64,000 nucleotides of DNA, from contig CM032801.1 of the NCBI GenBank assembly GCA_019155185.1, forward strand, positions 4,207,351 to 4,271,350, in the 5' to 3' direction. Under the pieces are notes generated by a model, which saw only the letters and a list, made by a program, of their open reading frames with translations, made no database searches and was not told the origin of the DNA. Origin of the DNA: Beaufortia kweichowensis (taxonomy: Eukaryota > Chordata > Actinopteri > Cypriniformes > Gastromyzontidae). Made by a program: the position numbers and the translations under genes. Below are positions 1 through 14,028 of this stretch, piece by piece. How positions within the stretch are numbered: the first letter of the stretch is position 1; every line of letters begins with the position of its first letter.

Positions 1-185
1 GAAACATGTCTTGAGCAAAACCTAAATCACAGTTGGCTTTCTTTTACTAATGAGCGAATATCTACTACACAGAACAGCTGTATTAATAAACATGTAACAC
101 AATTATACTAAAATCTTTGATGTCTCAGGATGATAATTACAAATATCTTGCATCACACACATACTGTATAAAAGTCATTTAGGGG

Positions 186-690
186 CATATGGGTGTTACG
201 GATGTGACTTTTTTTAGGCAAAATTCTTACAGAATGTATTTAAACCATATTGAAAATACCACATTTATTTTACGAAACCTAGACATAAAACTGTCTCTAC
301 AAGTTTACTATAAGTTTATTATTGTTTATAGATGTAAACAACACTGGTCCAGAAGCACTTCCTGTTTCAGTTTTTCTGTATTTCACATATTTAACTGAAC
401 CTTAAAGATGTTAATTAAACATTTTGATTCCATTGTAAATGTTCTGTTGGTTATATTTCGTTCTGACATTGTGTAGTGTTAAAAAACTGAGGGAGGAAGT
501 GCTTTTGGACCAGAGCTGTTTACATATTGTGAAATGGTCTATAACAAAAATGAAAATATAAATGTGTTATGGATGTGACAAAAAAAGAACATGTTTTTAG
601 AGGAAATATGCTTAAAATAACCCCCCCCAAAAAAATAATACCCAACAAATGGACCTTTGATGAAAAAAAAATGTTTCATGGTAAGATGGA
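186..690. mobile_element. Diverged interspersed repeat (same family as 24757 and 30266)
   Basis: The segments around 190-260 and 560-660 share phrases with the copies at 24757-25035 and 30266-30585: 'ggatgtgac' near one end, 'agaacatgttttta' and 'aataatacccaacaaatgga' near the other. The copy is interrupted by the palindromic MITE at 333-524. No coding capacity is visible. The family name is not recognised and the ends are approximate. Confidence 0.45.
333..524. mobile_element. Short MITE with long terminal inverted repeats
   Basis: The left end reads tgtaaacaacactggtccag and continues into agcacttcct. The right end is its near-perfect reverse complement (aggaagtgctt, then tggaccag, then tgtttaca). 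The arms are about 32 bp each around an AT-rich core of about 130 bp, typical of a non-autonomous DNA transposon. No open frame of note. Superfamily not assigned. Confidence 0.6.
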
Positions 691-1844
691 ATTGCATATA
701 TGCATTGCATATGAATCTTCATATAATCTTAGCATGACGTCCATCTTCTATTTCTTTCCAGTATTTGTCTCCTCTACCTCCAGAAAAAGATGCCACACCT
801 CATTATTTCAAAGTGAAGAAATAAATTAGACAAAACTAGACTCAATAAGCAAGTCAATCAGTGCCTGCCTGGACTAGCAAACCTTTAATAAACTCTAACA
901 GTTGGGTTCCAGACACAAAATTATATTAAACTTGTCTATAGACAAATACATTTTTAATTTCTCATAAAAGTTGCAAAGTGTTACTAACATGAGAAAATAT
1001 GTTTTTAATAAACAAACTGTCAATGCAATATTTCCTCAGGTCAGACCTCACACGATCTAATGACTGTTACATGAGCAACATTTCTTTAGCGGTTAATTAG
1101 CATGTTAAATTAAGTTTATTCCATCTTGAAATACTCATGGGATATTTTGTCCTTTTAAATATTAAGAGATAAGCTGTGTTGGAAGGAAACACTGCCACAA
1201 CAACTGACGCAAATAAAATCATAGCTAGTAGACCTGCACTTTACAAATTATATTTTGCATCAACTTCCTTTTCTTAATTGTCTTCAAATCATAATTTCAA
1301 AAGACGATGATATTATAGAAGTAAAGCAGGTGGTATCACAATCTGATCAGAAAAACAAGTATTGTACGAGGTGGGGATTTCCTATAAATGCATACAATGA
1401 ATTGTACAACTCTTACAATTATTATAAAAAAGCAAGCATTAAGTTTCACCCCTAAAGACAACTATCATTGGGGCAAAAGCAGACTGTACAAAAAAGGTAC
1501 TAAAGAGATCATACGAATTAGCCACCAATTTGCTAAAACATAAAATAGTTAAGATTGTGTTGGATATTCTGTGAAGAAAACTTATGCATTGGCAATAAAA
1601 TAACATCTTTCTCTTTGTCAAAACTATTTTTAGATAAGCAACAGAATTGAAACGTACCATCTCAATGTCAGCTGCTCATCTATCACGAGAGGCCACAGAT
1701 GTCTGCAACCACTTCATAAACACTCGCTACCAGAAGAGCCAATCACCTAAAAACATACTGCGTCAAAAGAAATTGTCATTAGAATATATATGTTTGTACA
1801 TTTAACAACTTTTAGTTAATAAAAGTTATGAGTTAATAGTTATA

Positions 1845-1895
1845 GTTAACCCAACGGTTGTGTCAAAAAGAGACAAACACGACCGTTGGGTTCAA
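1845..1895. repeat. Inverted repeat (hairpin)
   Basis: The arms gttaacccaacggttgtgt and acacgaccgttgggttcaa pair with few mismatches across a purine-rich spacer of about 13 bases. It may be the core of a small transposon remnant. No gene is associated with it. Confidence 0.5.
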
Positions 1896-2240
1896 TTAAC
1901 ACTGAAATATGAAAGATGGAACTTGACACAGACCTTGTGTTGGTGTAGAATTTAGAGCGTTTTTAGAGCGGCCAGTGTATTCTGGCTAAACCATTAAAAA
2001 CTTGGTGTTTAACTGTTGTTTTACAAATGTGAAGAATAATATAATGCAGTGACAAGCCTGAGAGAAAACCAGCTTATGAATACAGAATAACCGGAAGCTA
2101 GAGACGTGGGTGCGGCCCTCATGAATACCAAGAGCCTGAATACAGAAACATGAGTGTGAAGAACTGTTATCACCTCACACACAGAGAGCGCTGCAGTCTT
2201 GACCCAGTTTTTGCAGCCAAAGTTATCAGGAACTACACGT

Positions 2241-2481
<241 letters not shown>

Positions 2482-4122
2482 ACAACATGCATCCAAGAAC
2501 TTAGTCAACATAAAATCATGACATGTTCCTCGTCTCATTGTGCACGACTCAGCGGTGCATGTTATTCCAAATACAAAATCATGTTTGTCTTCATAATCTT
2601 TTATCAAAATGTAATAACTTCTTTCTTATGAAAAGCATTTCTGTTTCAGCTGACATCACAAACTAATATACCTGGAGAGAGCTCACCATTAGCATTCATC
2701 TTTACTTGACTGCCGCATGCTATTATAATAGGATGTTTTGGCATCTTTGTGTCGCCTGCAAAAACTATTATTTTGCCACAATAAACAGTTATGTTTTAAG
2801 GGGTGATCAAAACATTTCACACAGATAATGGTGTCATGAATCTAACTTACTTTTCAAGCCCTCTCCTGCAACCACCTGCTCCATTCTGGTGTGTAACAGC
2901 CCCATTTTTCCTGATCCAATTACTTCCCAATGGATATGAAGAATGAGGAATATAAAATCCTGTTTCCCTCAGACACGCACCAGATTTCAGCAGTAAAACG
3001 GTTTGTGAATTGCATTTTACAAACAGAGCTTCTGTGATATCCAACATTTAACTATCTTCGTCCTTAAGGTCATTTTACAAGAGTTATTTTAGGGTTTTAA
3101 AAGTTTCTGAAACATTGGTTGCTGCACCTTTGTAAGGTTAAAAGTTTTTCCTTTCAACACTTTCACAAAACTATTAAACATTCATTTATTCAAAGCTGCA
3201 GGCCAAACAGTTGTTTCTCTTTTTTCTCGCATGCAGATAAATGTTTGGTGGGTCTGGCAGTTTAATGTTCTGTGCAGTTTAAAGAAAACACATTAGCATG
3301 CCTGTTTCATATTCAAATGTTTGTACAAAACAGTAGTTGTGTTAATTGGCCATAGCTGGAGGAATGCCTGACAGAACATGAGAGAACAGAACATTTGAAA
3401 TGACAAATGAGGACAATTGAGGGAAAACTTCCATAAAAAACAAGAGAAAGAAGCAACAGCTTTTCTTAAACATTCAAATGGTACAGTCCTGCAGGTGTTG
3501 TGTGGATGACAATGACACGTTTCAAAGACTCGGTAGGTCTAACAAAAAATTTCCATATAATTTCAACCCGGAATAAATCCATGTAATAAAACTCAGTCAT
3601 CTAGCAGCATTCATGCAAAAAAAGCAACAGGTTAAATTGCTCTTCTGTTCAGCTAGACGTCTTTATGCTCACTTTCACTTTTTAGAAAGGTATATTTTAA
3701 AATGCAGTTATATTTTTTGGTAAGGTGAAATATTAACAGCATTGACTCCATATTTGACTGCAATACTTCCACAAAATGTTCTGCAGCTTTATAGCAACAA
3801 GCAATGAGAAGCGGTGCATTACTGTGATTTCACCATCACTGTGACACATGACCTCTCATTATGACGTAATGCTTTACTGCGTATATTTTAATTCTTAAAT
3901 GGTACTCACATAAACGCTTCATCTTCTCAACATTTGCTTGCCAGGCACATTAAGACGTAGATACTTTTAAGCATCTAAACATTTCGAAGAGATTTTTGTT
4001 ATAACATCAGAAGAGAGGCTATTAAAAGAGAAAAACATCCATCCACTTAAACTTGCTGTCTGACCTTTAATTAGGCATTTAAGAAGCACTTAGGAAATTC
4101 CTCAGGACTTTACTTTAGACTG

Positions 4123-4399
<277 letters not shown>

Positions 4400-5234
4400 A
4401 TGATGACGATGATGAATTCTTGTCGGATTGCACAAATGCTTATTTTTCCTCGAGGACAAAAGACTCTGAACGCCAACTATTAATTTGCTCCATCAAAAGA
4501 TTGGATTCTTATTCTGCATTTTGTTTCGCTTGCTGCACCCGATTCGCCTTCTCCGATTTCCAATCTCCTCCTTCCAAAACCACTAACAATGACGGCAGAA
4601 ATGCTTTATGAGTGCATTTGGGAAAATCAATCATCGCATCGCCAGAGACTGGACCATTCCACTAAAGATAGCATTACAACAACAGTGAAAAGCAAATAAA
4701 TAAACTGTATTGATGGGACGAAATCAGAAGGCCAGGAGTCAAGGAACATTCCAGGTTAAATACAACACACACTATCATAGGCATCTGTACGCTGTTGCGT
4801 ACTACAGGAAATAATAAGTCACTAAGCTTTTCGATGGTAAATGACAAAATGCCAGTGTGCGCTTTAGTCGGTATGAGGGGGCATGCAACCCATTTAATTT
4901 AATGGAGCTATGAATCATGTGCTGTATTATAGTAAGAAAGAATATAGGGTCAAGTTTGACGTCATAGAGGCTTTTTTTTACATGGAATAAGTTTTAAGGC
5001 TGCAATACGTAACTTTTGCCTCTATATTGCCATTTCTGTATGAAACATAAAATTACAGGTTACTTTACATGAACTGAAGTCTAATGACATCAGACTGGCA
5101 TTTCTTGCAAAATCAAACACGACAGCTCAAACTACCAAAAAAATAGTATTATATACTTACCGTTGTGCCTCAAAGTAAGGTATTTTTTGTCATTATTACC
5201 CCCAAAACATGAGATTGCAGTGTCATAATCCAGA

Positions 5235-5915
5235 CCACCTAAACTAAGACTACGTCAAGACCGGAGTGTGTTGAGATCAAGACTAAGACTTTTAGGAGTT
5301 GAGACCAAAGATCCAGACCATCCTCCTCAAACTGATCTGAAAGATGCAAAGTAAAAAAAGATCAGAAAAAGTTATTGTGAAGTCACATGAATGTGTGTTT
5401 TATTAGTTTCTGTGAGTAAACAAACAAACTCGCACTCAAACTTAAACTATTTAATTATCAATTTTAAACATAAGGTTTTGCTTAATAGTATAAAGTCAAT
5501 ATCACATTTTCAATCATGCTCTTATAAATGAAAACAGCTCTCTTGATCTTGCGATTTAGCTTGATTACATTCGATATCATAATAATATAAGATCTTATAC
5601 GAGTCCTTCTTGTAATCAATTTTGTGGGCATTTGTAATCATTTTTGACACAATTTCTGACCAGCACACCAGTCTCAAAAGAAATGAGGAATAAGTTACCA
5701 GCATCTAAATGAGGAAGTTTTACATCCAATCACATCAATGATGTTTACAAACCAGAAAACTCACTTGCAATTTTGTGATATTCCTGCATTTGACTGGTCT
5801 TAAAATAATATCCCAAGACTAAGAAAAGACAAAGACTAATGGCAGTTGAGACAGAGACAAGACGAAGACCTTAAAAAATGGTCTGAAGACCAAGAGCAGT
5901 CTATACAACGCCTGA
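5235..5915. repeat. AAGAC-rich repeat segments flanking unique sequence
   Basis: Segments at about 5235-5345 and 5795-5915 are rich in 'caagac', 'ctaagac' and 'gagac' words (for example gactaagacttttaggagtt and gactaagaaaagacaaagac), in the same orientation. They look like two parts of one diverged interspersed element, or two copies. No coding potential. Confidence 0.4.
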
Positions 5916-7401
5916 TTGGAGCTTTAAAGTAATCTGTTTCTCATCGGTGTCATCTGAAAATTACGAAAGAGAAAACACTACGCTTCAATGTGTTAACACA
6001 ACAATTAGGAACAAAATAAAACACAAATGAGTCTTTCCATCCAGTCACATATTGTACAACCCAATAGAAGTGCTTACTCACCCCTACCTGCAAAACTTTA
6101 CCAAATCCCTGTCTAACAAATCTACTCTCAGATTGAAGCATCTCTGTTGTGGTTATTTGAAAGTGACCAAATGACCCTCAACCATATCAGACTGTCCTTC
6201 ACAGTTCTTGGCATCTGGATAAGGCGGTCCATAGACTGGGGCATGTTCAATCACAACACAGATGCTTTGATTCGAAGGTCAGTGACTGGTTTACATTTTT
6301 CACACACGGGTGCAACATCCAACCCTTCATTTTTATTATTCTCACCCGTTTGTTTCTCGTAAAGGAAGTGTGCGTGTTCCCTCAGCTATCCTTTGAGCAA
6401 TGAAAACAATCACCTGTGCGACTCCTGTGTGCAGCAGATAGCAGCGCTGGCTGTGAGGAATGATCCTCAAACAGCCCAGAAGAATACCTGCGCAACTCTC
6501 AAAGTGTGTGCTGTACGACCCCCCGGCCAACACCGCAGCAGACGCATAACCTACACTCAGCTGGATGTGTCCTTGAGAAACCTCTCATTTATTAAAGAAC
6601 TATGTAATACGTTCGGCGGCTTGTGATTTGTACCAGCTTTGACTAGCTGTGTGAAAGGTTTTTAAAGGACGTGATATAACTAGCTGACACGCTGATGCAT
6701 TTGAGAAATATCAAAGAGCTATTCTAAAAGGTCTTCATCACTGTCACGTTGAAATCTCTTAAAATAAGGAACAGATAAAGACACACATCCAGATCTTTTT
6801 TAATACCACACGATTACAGACACTGGCAATAAGCATTTTACTGCATGATAAAAACAAGTTTTTTACATATTGGCAATTTAAAGGATTCTTTATAAAAAGT
6901 ATAGGAAAGGTATATGCTACTTTTATATTCAAAAGATTTATAATTGAACAATAATTGAACAGAACACTACATTTTTTTCTTGTTTTAATTAGATGAACTT
7001 GTTAAACTGCACCTTTTGGGTTGCCAATTATTCTGCAAGATACATTTTTAAATTAATTTTTAACACAATTTTGCAGCTTTACAGAAAATTCTAGGGCTCG
7101 AAATTCTATATATACATATATAAATATGTTATTTTTTATAATTTATATTTATATTATTTTATTGCATATTGTAATTATATTTTACTATATATATTTTACA
7201 GTTACAGCATATAAGTTACAGCACATTATTTTAGTTAGCATTAATATAGACCCCATGCTAAATATTATACACATAGCACTACAAATACAACAGTCTGGCA
7301 ATAAAATATTGAGAAAATTGCAATAATACCATGTATCCTATGTTTTTATTTTGTCTTAATTGCATTCCTCTACTTTTGTTACCATAACTGTATGTATGGA
7401 A

Positions 7402-8094
7402 AGTTGCCAACTATTTTGAATGGAAAGTCGCTAAAGTCTGCTCGAAAAGTCGCTAAATGTCGCCAAGTGACGTCATGCGTACATTTGCATATTAATGGTG
7501 TAATTGCGTCGTATTTGCATTCTGCCTAATGGTGGTACTTTATGACTGTTTTCCTTAATCCGTGCGCACATAATGTCCAGTATAAAACTGTTATCAATTA
7601 TCGTTACATGTTTTCTGTCAGAGGTAGCCTAGTAAACGATCTCAGACGAGTTCAGAAACTGGAATGAACTAAAGCTCTAGACTGTGACAGTGAGTATAAA
7701 TGCATGTGAAGAATTAACAGGAAAAACAAAAGAAGAAGAAGAAACGGTAAAATTAAATAGTTTTATTTCAAACAAAGGAGAAGCAGGTAAGTGATTTGTC
7801 CGTGGCAACACCGTTTGCACATGCGCAGCTCATTCACGTCTATGTCAGATGCCGTGCGGTCGCTGGAATGTGCTGCTCCTCTCAGCCAGAGCAACTGATC
7901 AGAGCAGACACAGGGAGAGGGGTAACTGGTGTACCGGGAAAGCGCACGCAGGACAATACTGGCGGCATTTGGAAAGTTGCTAAGGTTTGTCCAAAAGTCG
8001 CTAGATTTGTCGCTAGGCCCTTTTAAAAAAAAAAGTCGCTAAAGGGGTCTGAAAAGTTGCTAAATCTAGCGACAAAGTCACTAAGTTGGCAACA
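7402..8094. mobile_element. Non-autonomous DNA transposon with 'agtcgctaaa' end repeats
   Basis: The left end starts gttgccaact and the right end finishes with agttggcaac, its reverse complement. Both ends carry several copies of a subterminal word close to aaagtcgctaaa (left near 7425 and 7447; right near 7973, 7996, 8031 and 8052). Clustered subterminal repeats of this kind are typical transposase binding sites. The interior has no transposase-like frame, so it would depend on an enzyme supplied elsewhere. Superfamily not assigned. Confidence 0.6.
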
Positions 8095-9277
8095 CTGGTG
8101 AAAAGTGCAATAGAAAAATATATTTTATAAATTTAAATCATATTTTTCTGCAGCATTTTCAACCCAAGAAAATACATTTTAGCAGTAGGAACATTCATAA
8201 AACATTCATATCAATCAAAAAGCAAAGAGTTTAAACACAAAATGCATGGTATTAAAAATGAATTACATGGCATTATAAAAATACAGTAAAAGTGGATAAA
8301 ATAATAAAGTGCAGTTTAATGCTTATTTGTATATATGTGAGATTGTGGTGTATGTTTATTTATCTCTGTGTCATCATTACATTGAAGCAGCACTTATTAT
8401 GTGGAAGGATCCAGCCTGATGTTTGGGTCTCTTGGGGATTGACAGATCAGCGCAGCACGTGTAACTGTGTGAAAACCTTTTCTGATGAGAGCATTTGCAG
8501 ATAATAATGGCTGCTTTTGAGAATTACGTGGGTGAAAAAAGGTTCGAAAAAGCATTACAAACTCATCAAACGTTTCTAAGGGCCACGACTTCCCTCACAA
8601 CTCGTGGAAAGAGTATATTTACCATAAATGACATGCATGAGCGATCTCCCACCTTGACCTGATGTTCAGCTCGACGCCGAAGCTCAGAGCAGACGGTGAG
8701 AAACGAACTAATGGTGAGTGATGTGGATTCTCATCTCTGGATCTCATATGTTTCTCCTCCCTCGTTCTCTCACAATGACAACCAATACGCTTCGGTAAAC
8801 AGCCTGAAAATCTGCAGGGCCGGATTCATTCATACGTGTTTGAAGGTGGCCGTTTCGTGCTCCTCCCTGATAGAGGGACGAAAAAAGACCAGAATTTGAT
8901 TGGAATGATGGAACGGAAATGGGCGCAGACGAGGAGGGCGAGGCGGAGTGACAGGAGGTAATTACCTTCGAGAAAATAGGAGGAATAGATGGTTCGGAGC
9001 TGCCCGAGATTTAATGTCCGAATGATCATGAAAAATCACCATCATCTCATAAATACACAGGATAGGAAAAATGACAAGAAACCGAGATAGAGGAAATCAT
9101 GAACGTATACAAGAGCACACAATCAGAGAAATCAGATTTAAGATGTTCACACTGCAGCTTGTAGGGGAGAAATGTGCTATAACCTACTAAGATATCAGAT
9201 GGTTCGTGCCTGTCTGGCATTAAAATGGGTGTACAGACAAGACTAACAACGAAGACGTGTTTTCTTCCATCATGTTG

Positions 9278-10216
9278 TACACTCTTATGGCTGGCTCTTA
9301 CTACAGGATTTTTAAAATCCTAACCGATTATGAAATCTGATTGCAGCACACACATAAGGAGAATCTTTGCAGATTATCTTACCCTCAAATCTTAAACATG
9401 CACACACTACAAGATATGAAATTCTCGGAGCATCACACACTACAAGATGTTGTTAAGATTATCGTGCCAGAGGGAGCGCCTCACGTGATCTGGAGGAGAC
9501 GCGGAAAAGCGGATGTAAATGAAATGGATACTGTAGCACGACAACTTGCTGTATCGATACTTAAGCTTTGATGACACATTAAATAGACAATCATGTTGTT
9601 GCCACAACTCAACAAGTTGCTCCTCCATCTCTGCAGTCCAACTGGTAACGTATTACAGATTTCGCGGTCGCCATTTCAAAATGTTCGTCACTTCCGTCTC
9701 CTTGTAGACTTTTCTTATTGGCTAATGTGAATGTACTGACGTAATCATAGCTGTCATCATCCCGATTTAAAATCCTAAATATCATGTTTGATATTAATCA
9801 GGGCGGCCCTGATTTTGTGCCAGCAGATCGGGAGGTGCTCTGATTCTATCTGTGAACGCCTCACATTACGAGATAACCTGCGCCGAACATCGGGACTGAT
9901 CGAAGTGCTCGACAAGATTTCTGCTCCGATTCTCAGGAGAGGAAAATCGGGGCTCAATCGGGCTAAAAATCCTGTAGTGTGAGCCAGGCATTAGAAATCA
10001 ACGTGCTTCAAAAGGTTTTTCACAGTGATGCCATAGAAGAACCATTTTTGGTTCCCCAAAGAACCTTCCAGTCAACTATTATTTAAATAACCATTTTTAA
10101 AATAGCCTAAAGAAAATTGTTCCACTACAAAGAATCTTTTCTGAAATGAAAAGGTTTACAAATGGCACAGCCAAAAATGGTTCTTCTTGTTAAGCATCTT
10201 TATATCTAAGAGTGTA
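9278..10216. mobile_element. MITE interrupted by a younger transposon
   Basis: The terminal motif tacactctta lies at 9278-9287 and its reverse complement taagagtgta at 10207-10216. The interior after 9991 has the family phrases gtgcttcaaaagg, cacagtgatgccatagaaga and accatttttggttcc. Other copies lie at 61927-62035 and 63014-63265. Its own length is only about 236 bp; the remaining 703 bp are the nested element at 9288-9990. Confidence 0.7.
9288..9990 (-). mobile_element. PIF/Harbinger-type non-autonomous element, nested
   Basis: The ends tggctggctc and gagccaggca are inverted with one mismatch, and similarity continues inward through 'actacaggattttta'. The host MITE sequence TTA is present on both sides (9285-9287 and 9991-9993), a three-base target duplication as made by PIF/Harbinger elements. 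A minus-strand frame at about 9566-9628 reads EEQLVELWQQHDCLFNVSSK, which resembles the start of a MADF (Myb/SANT-like) domain such as those carried by Harbinger elements. The frame then degenerates, so this is a deletion derivative without transposase. Confidence 0.65.
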
Positions 10217-11289
10217 GATACCTGAGGATGGGCACTTTTGACCTCTAGCAACCATCTACACAGAACACCCTAACAACCACACAGCAACACCCAAAATATT
10301 CACAGGCAAGAAAGACTTCTGCTGAGGGCTGCACGATATTGAAGAAAAATATAATAAGCAATAACTTGCTAAAAATTGTGATACACATTAGACGATACAA
10401 TAATGCTTCAAGTTTGTAAAATTAATTTGAACTATAAAAATATCTCTGAAAACTTTACACAGATGTTTTATATTTTTTCTGACCATCTTCCACACGTTAC
10501 AGCAGACTTATATTTAAATGTATAGGCTTCTATTCAATAATACATCCTTGAAAACTGGTTTGAAGTGGTTTAGTCTGAGAACAGACGGTATGTTTTTCAT
10601 TAGTTATCAGAACAGATGATACAGGCATACAGCGAAAGTGTTTATAAGGGTTATATGACACAAAGGAAAATTCTCAATCATAAAAGCCATGTAATTTATT
10701 TTGCATGCCAGTCTCTATATCACTGATTATCATTCACTGATCACATTAGCTTTAGTGTATCAATGAGAAACAATAACAATGATTTGCAAGCATTATTTTG
10801 CGATTATTTGTAATCATTAAGTGACAAAATACTCCTAGAGATGTTGTCACAGCTCTTATAGGTTGTCTCAGTTTTTTCATTCTCTTCATGTAATCCCAGA
10901 CTGATCTGATGATGGAGAGATCTGTGTGGGATCTGTGTTGAAGTTTACTTAATAATTACACTTAATGGCAAAGAATGTTTGGAAATGTATTTTCTACTGA
11001 CACACTAAAGCAAAACGTACTACAGTACAAACATGGTGAACATGGTAAAGCACGGTAAAACAAAGCGTTCTCCACAGATTCTTCAAAAAATATATCTAGT
11101 AAGAAATTGCTTAATTTTACGGTATAATTGTGCTCATTTTTTCTGCAGCAAAAATAATAAAAAAGATGGACTCTGAAATTCAGCTGACCTCACCCTCATG
11201 AACACCCGGACCTGAACAACTTAAACCGCTGCCAAAAGCTCATTGGGATCATTATAAACGAGTACTTTTAAAAGTTATTAATGAATGTT

Positions 11290-11720
11290 CTGTACCTTAA
11301 CGGTGTCATCCATAGTCTGGCCCGGGCTGGCATCATGAATCATGTCCTCACCTCACCACAGGAGGAGCAAGAAATTAGCCTAATGCTCCAAACCTCCTCC
11401 AGCTAGAAAACAAATAACTTCAACAAAGCCGCAATTATCCCAACAATCAAAGCAGGTTCATTTAAATAGTCGTCATTGATTGGCCCAAGACGGCCAAAAG
11501 TACCCTAGAGGAGGTTTATTGCAATATCACAAATGCATTAGTGGCCAGGTCACACTAATGATGTCTTAATGACCAGCTTAATCTGTATTTAACTGATCGA
11601 TGTCAAAAAAGAAATGCGACGCTTTATGGCTAAAGAGACTTGCATGTATCTGACATGGCCATGATTAACAGAATCTGCACATAAAAAAGGGTGAGAGCGA
11701 GCAGAAATAGCATAATGTTA
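11290..11720. other. Complex unique block, possible regulatory element or exon
   Basis: Unlike its surroundings this block is not AT-rich low-complexity DNA and not a recognisable transposon. It contains homeodomain/PBX-like words (tgattggccc, ctaatgatg, cttaatga). A minus-strand stretch at 11296-11343 begins with ATG, reads MIHDASPGQTMDDTVK and ends at a usable donor (AAG then gtacag). Conservation cannot be judged from one sequence, so this is a guess from composition. Confidence 0.25.
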
Positions 11721-12654
11721 ATTGTGAAAGCAAATGATGCTAGGTCCTGGATTAAAAAAAACTTCAATATTATGTGCAAAAGCTTTTTTCAACACCTCTT
11801 TTTTTACAACCAATTTTGCATGTTGAACTTTGAGCTTTTAAAGGTCATTTCTTCATGTTTCTAATTATTTCAAATGCACTGACAGTTTTTCCAGCACAAT
11901 CTTTTACACATAGTTATTCATGTCTGAAAATAAGCAAAGGGAAATCTGTTGTTAATGTTTAAACTGCAATCATCTTAAAGTGTCTTCGTCTTACTTCACA
12001 CACAGTTTCCAAGCATCATTTCCAGCCCAGACACATTGAATATAATAAAATATAAACTACTTTAAACTACTATAAACAATCAAGTTAGTTTTAAATGCAT
12101 TGTGGAGACATAATCTTTGTAGAAATGGCTCCAGGAACTGTAAAGATATCATTGTTGAAAGACAACAAAAGCACCAAAGCCTGAATAAAAAAAATGTTTA
12201 GGTAAAAACGACTGTTGCTTTTATTTGTATTCTTTCCAAAGCTTTGATAATTTAACCTACGGTCTAGACACAAATAACTGGAACATGTTTACATGCTTTG
12301 AATGTTTTATGTTTTTTAATACAGAAATTGTAATTGTCTAGAATAAAACGAATGCATTTATTGTTACCAAGACATGCACAAAGTAAAAATGTAATGACCT
12401 TATTCTGTTGTCTTCTGAGAGTCAAGCCAATTACTTTGATTGAAGTAAACACACCACTAGACCTTGAAGGACTTACTATCGCCCTTTAAAGGAATCACTA
12501 AAACTTATTGCATTACACAAGTGGCACCTCAGTGTTTTAGGTGTCAATGAAGGTGGTTTTTCATCTTTGTACACAAAATGAGAGAATTAGCTGCTCAATA
12601 TTCAAATATTTACTTTTACAATTGTGTGTTTGGTGTATTTTTTCATCCACAATA

Positions 12655-12735
12655 TTTAAGCTACCCATATCTTTACATGCATTCGTTAGGAATCAAACGC
12701 ACAACCTTGGCATTGCTAGCATTATCGTCTACCAT
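12655..12735 (-). mobile_element. tRNA-derived SINE remnant
   Basis: Read on the minus strand, it begins gctcaaatggtagac and continues to a T-arm-like gttgtgcgtttgattcc. These match the A-box and B-box areas of a tRNA-like SINE head. Acceptor-stem pairing is absent, so it is not a functional tRNA gene. Similar to the SINE at 51214-51355. Confidence 0.45.
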
Positions 12736-14028
12736 TTGAGCTTTTTGTACTGACATTTGCCTTTGTAAATCATTGCCCATCCATCAACTAATGTTTCATA
12801 TTTTGTACAAACAAAGCAAAAATCTGGGCCAGTCTGTCTCAACCAAGTCCACGAAGATGAAAAGCAAGAATGTTTGTGATGGCGAGGGATGATGAGATTG
12901 TCCTGTCTGCCTCTGACGGTTCTGGATGAGATTTGGGAACCATGCTTCATAGCACCATCTGGCTCTGGAGATGACAACCTCCGATGCAAAATAATCCCCA
13001 CAAAGCACAGTAATGAATGAACAGGTTCACCTGCCAGAGAGAAGAACAAAGACCAGCCCAAAGCTTCTCATCTTCTGTTCTCTTCTGGCTGGTGCAGGTG
13101 TCATGATTTACAACACCATCCTAACACAACATGTGTCTGCCCGTACATCACTCCAGCTCACTGAGAATTTCATACAACAACAATCAACAACTTTCCCCAA
13201 TGAGCCAAATGTACCATAAGACAACTACTAAATTCATACAGCTATGCTTAACTTACAGTAAGTTAATAAAAATAATTATAATTTTAGCTTTAAAAATACT
13301 ACTAATTCATTTCCAAGCAGGAATTTTCACATGCTAAAATGTAACTGCATCTATAATGATAAATTGTTATAATAAGTCACTTGTGTTACTAGCAATAAGA
13401 CAATTTATCATCCATTTTATCAGCAGGCACAGCCCTCGCAAACCTTTCTGCAATGCAAAAACTATCCAAAACATTAGTTCAATGTCTTTTATATTCATGC
13501 TTGCCTTTTTCTAAGACCGAATTCCAACAAAAACATTTTTAAACAATTCACACATCATACAAATTAATACACATTAATAATAGGCATCTAAAAAATAGTT
13601 ATAAACCAACAAGCTCTGAGGTAACCGAAAGAAAAAGACAAAAATACATGGCTGTGAAATCCCATATTGACCAGTCCTGGCTTATTTCATCCTGTTGTTT
13701 CCAGCGTCTCTTAACTGTCTTAAAAAAGGCCACCAAAAAATCTGATTTTCCAGAACCTCACTGTAAAACTCTTTTAATAGCTTTACATATGACCTATACA
13801 TCTCAATGTTGATGAATCAACATTATCAATTCTCAATCAACTATTTACTAAGTAACCAGCATAGATGTTTTATAGTTCAGTTGGTGTTTAAGGAAACTGA
13901 GAAGCACAAACGTTTCCTCTTAAACGTTTCTCTTAAACGTGTTTCAGGGTCATGACAGTAAGAAACCTCTTCAGCTGATAGAAACCTCTTGAAATCATTG
14001 GCTCTGAGGGAGATGGCTTGTTGAAACA

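Noticed and set aside
6342..6580. Minus-strand hydrophobic frame (GGSYSTHFESCAGILLGCL) that could be a membrane exon
   Set aside because: No family recognised, acceptor and donor are weak, and the opposite strand is also open; not enough for a feature.
12729..13061. 110-codon minus-strand open frame
   Set aside because: No domain, no matching splice context, and the plus strand is open over part of it.
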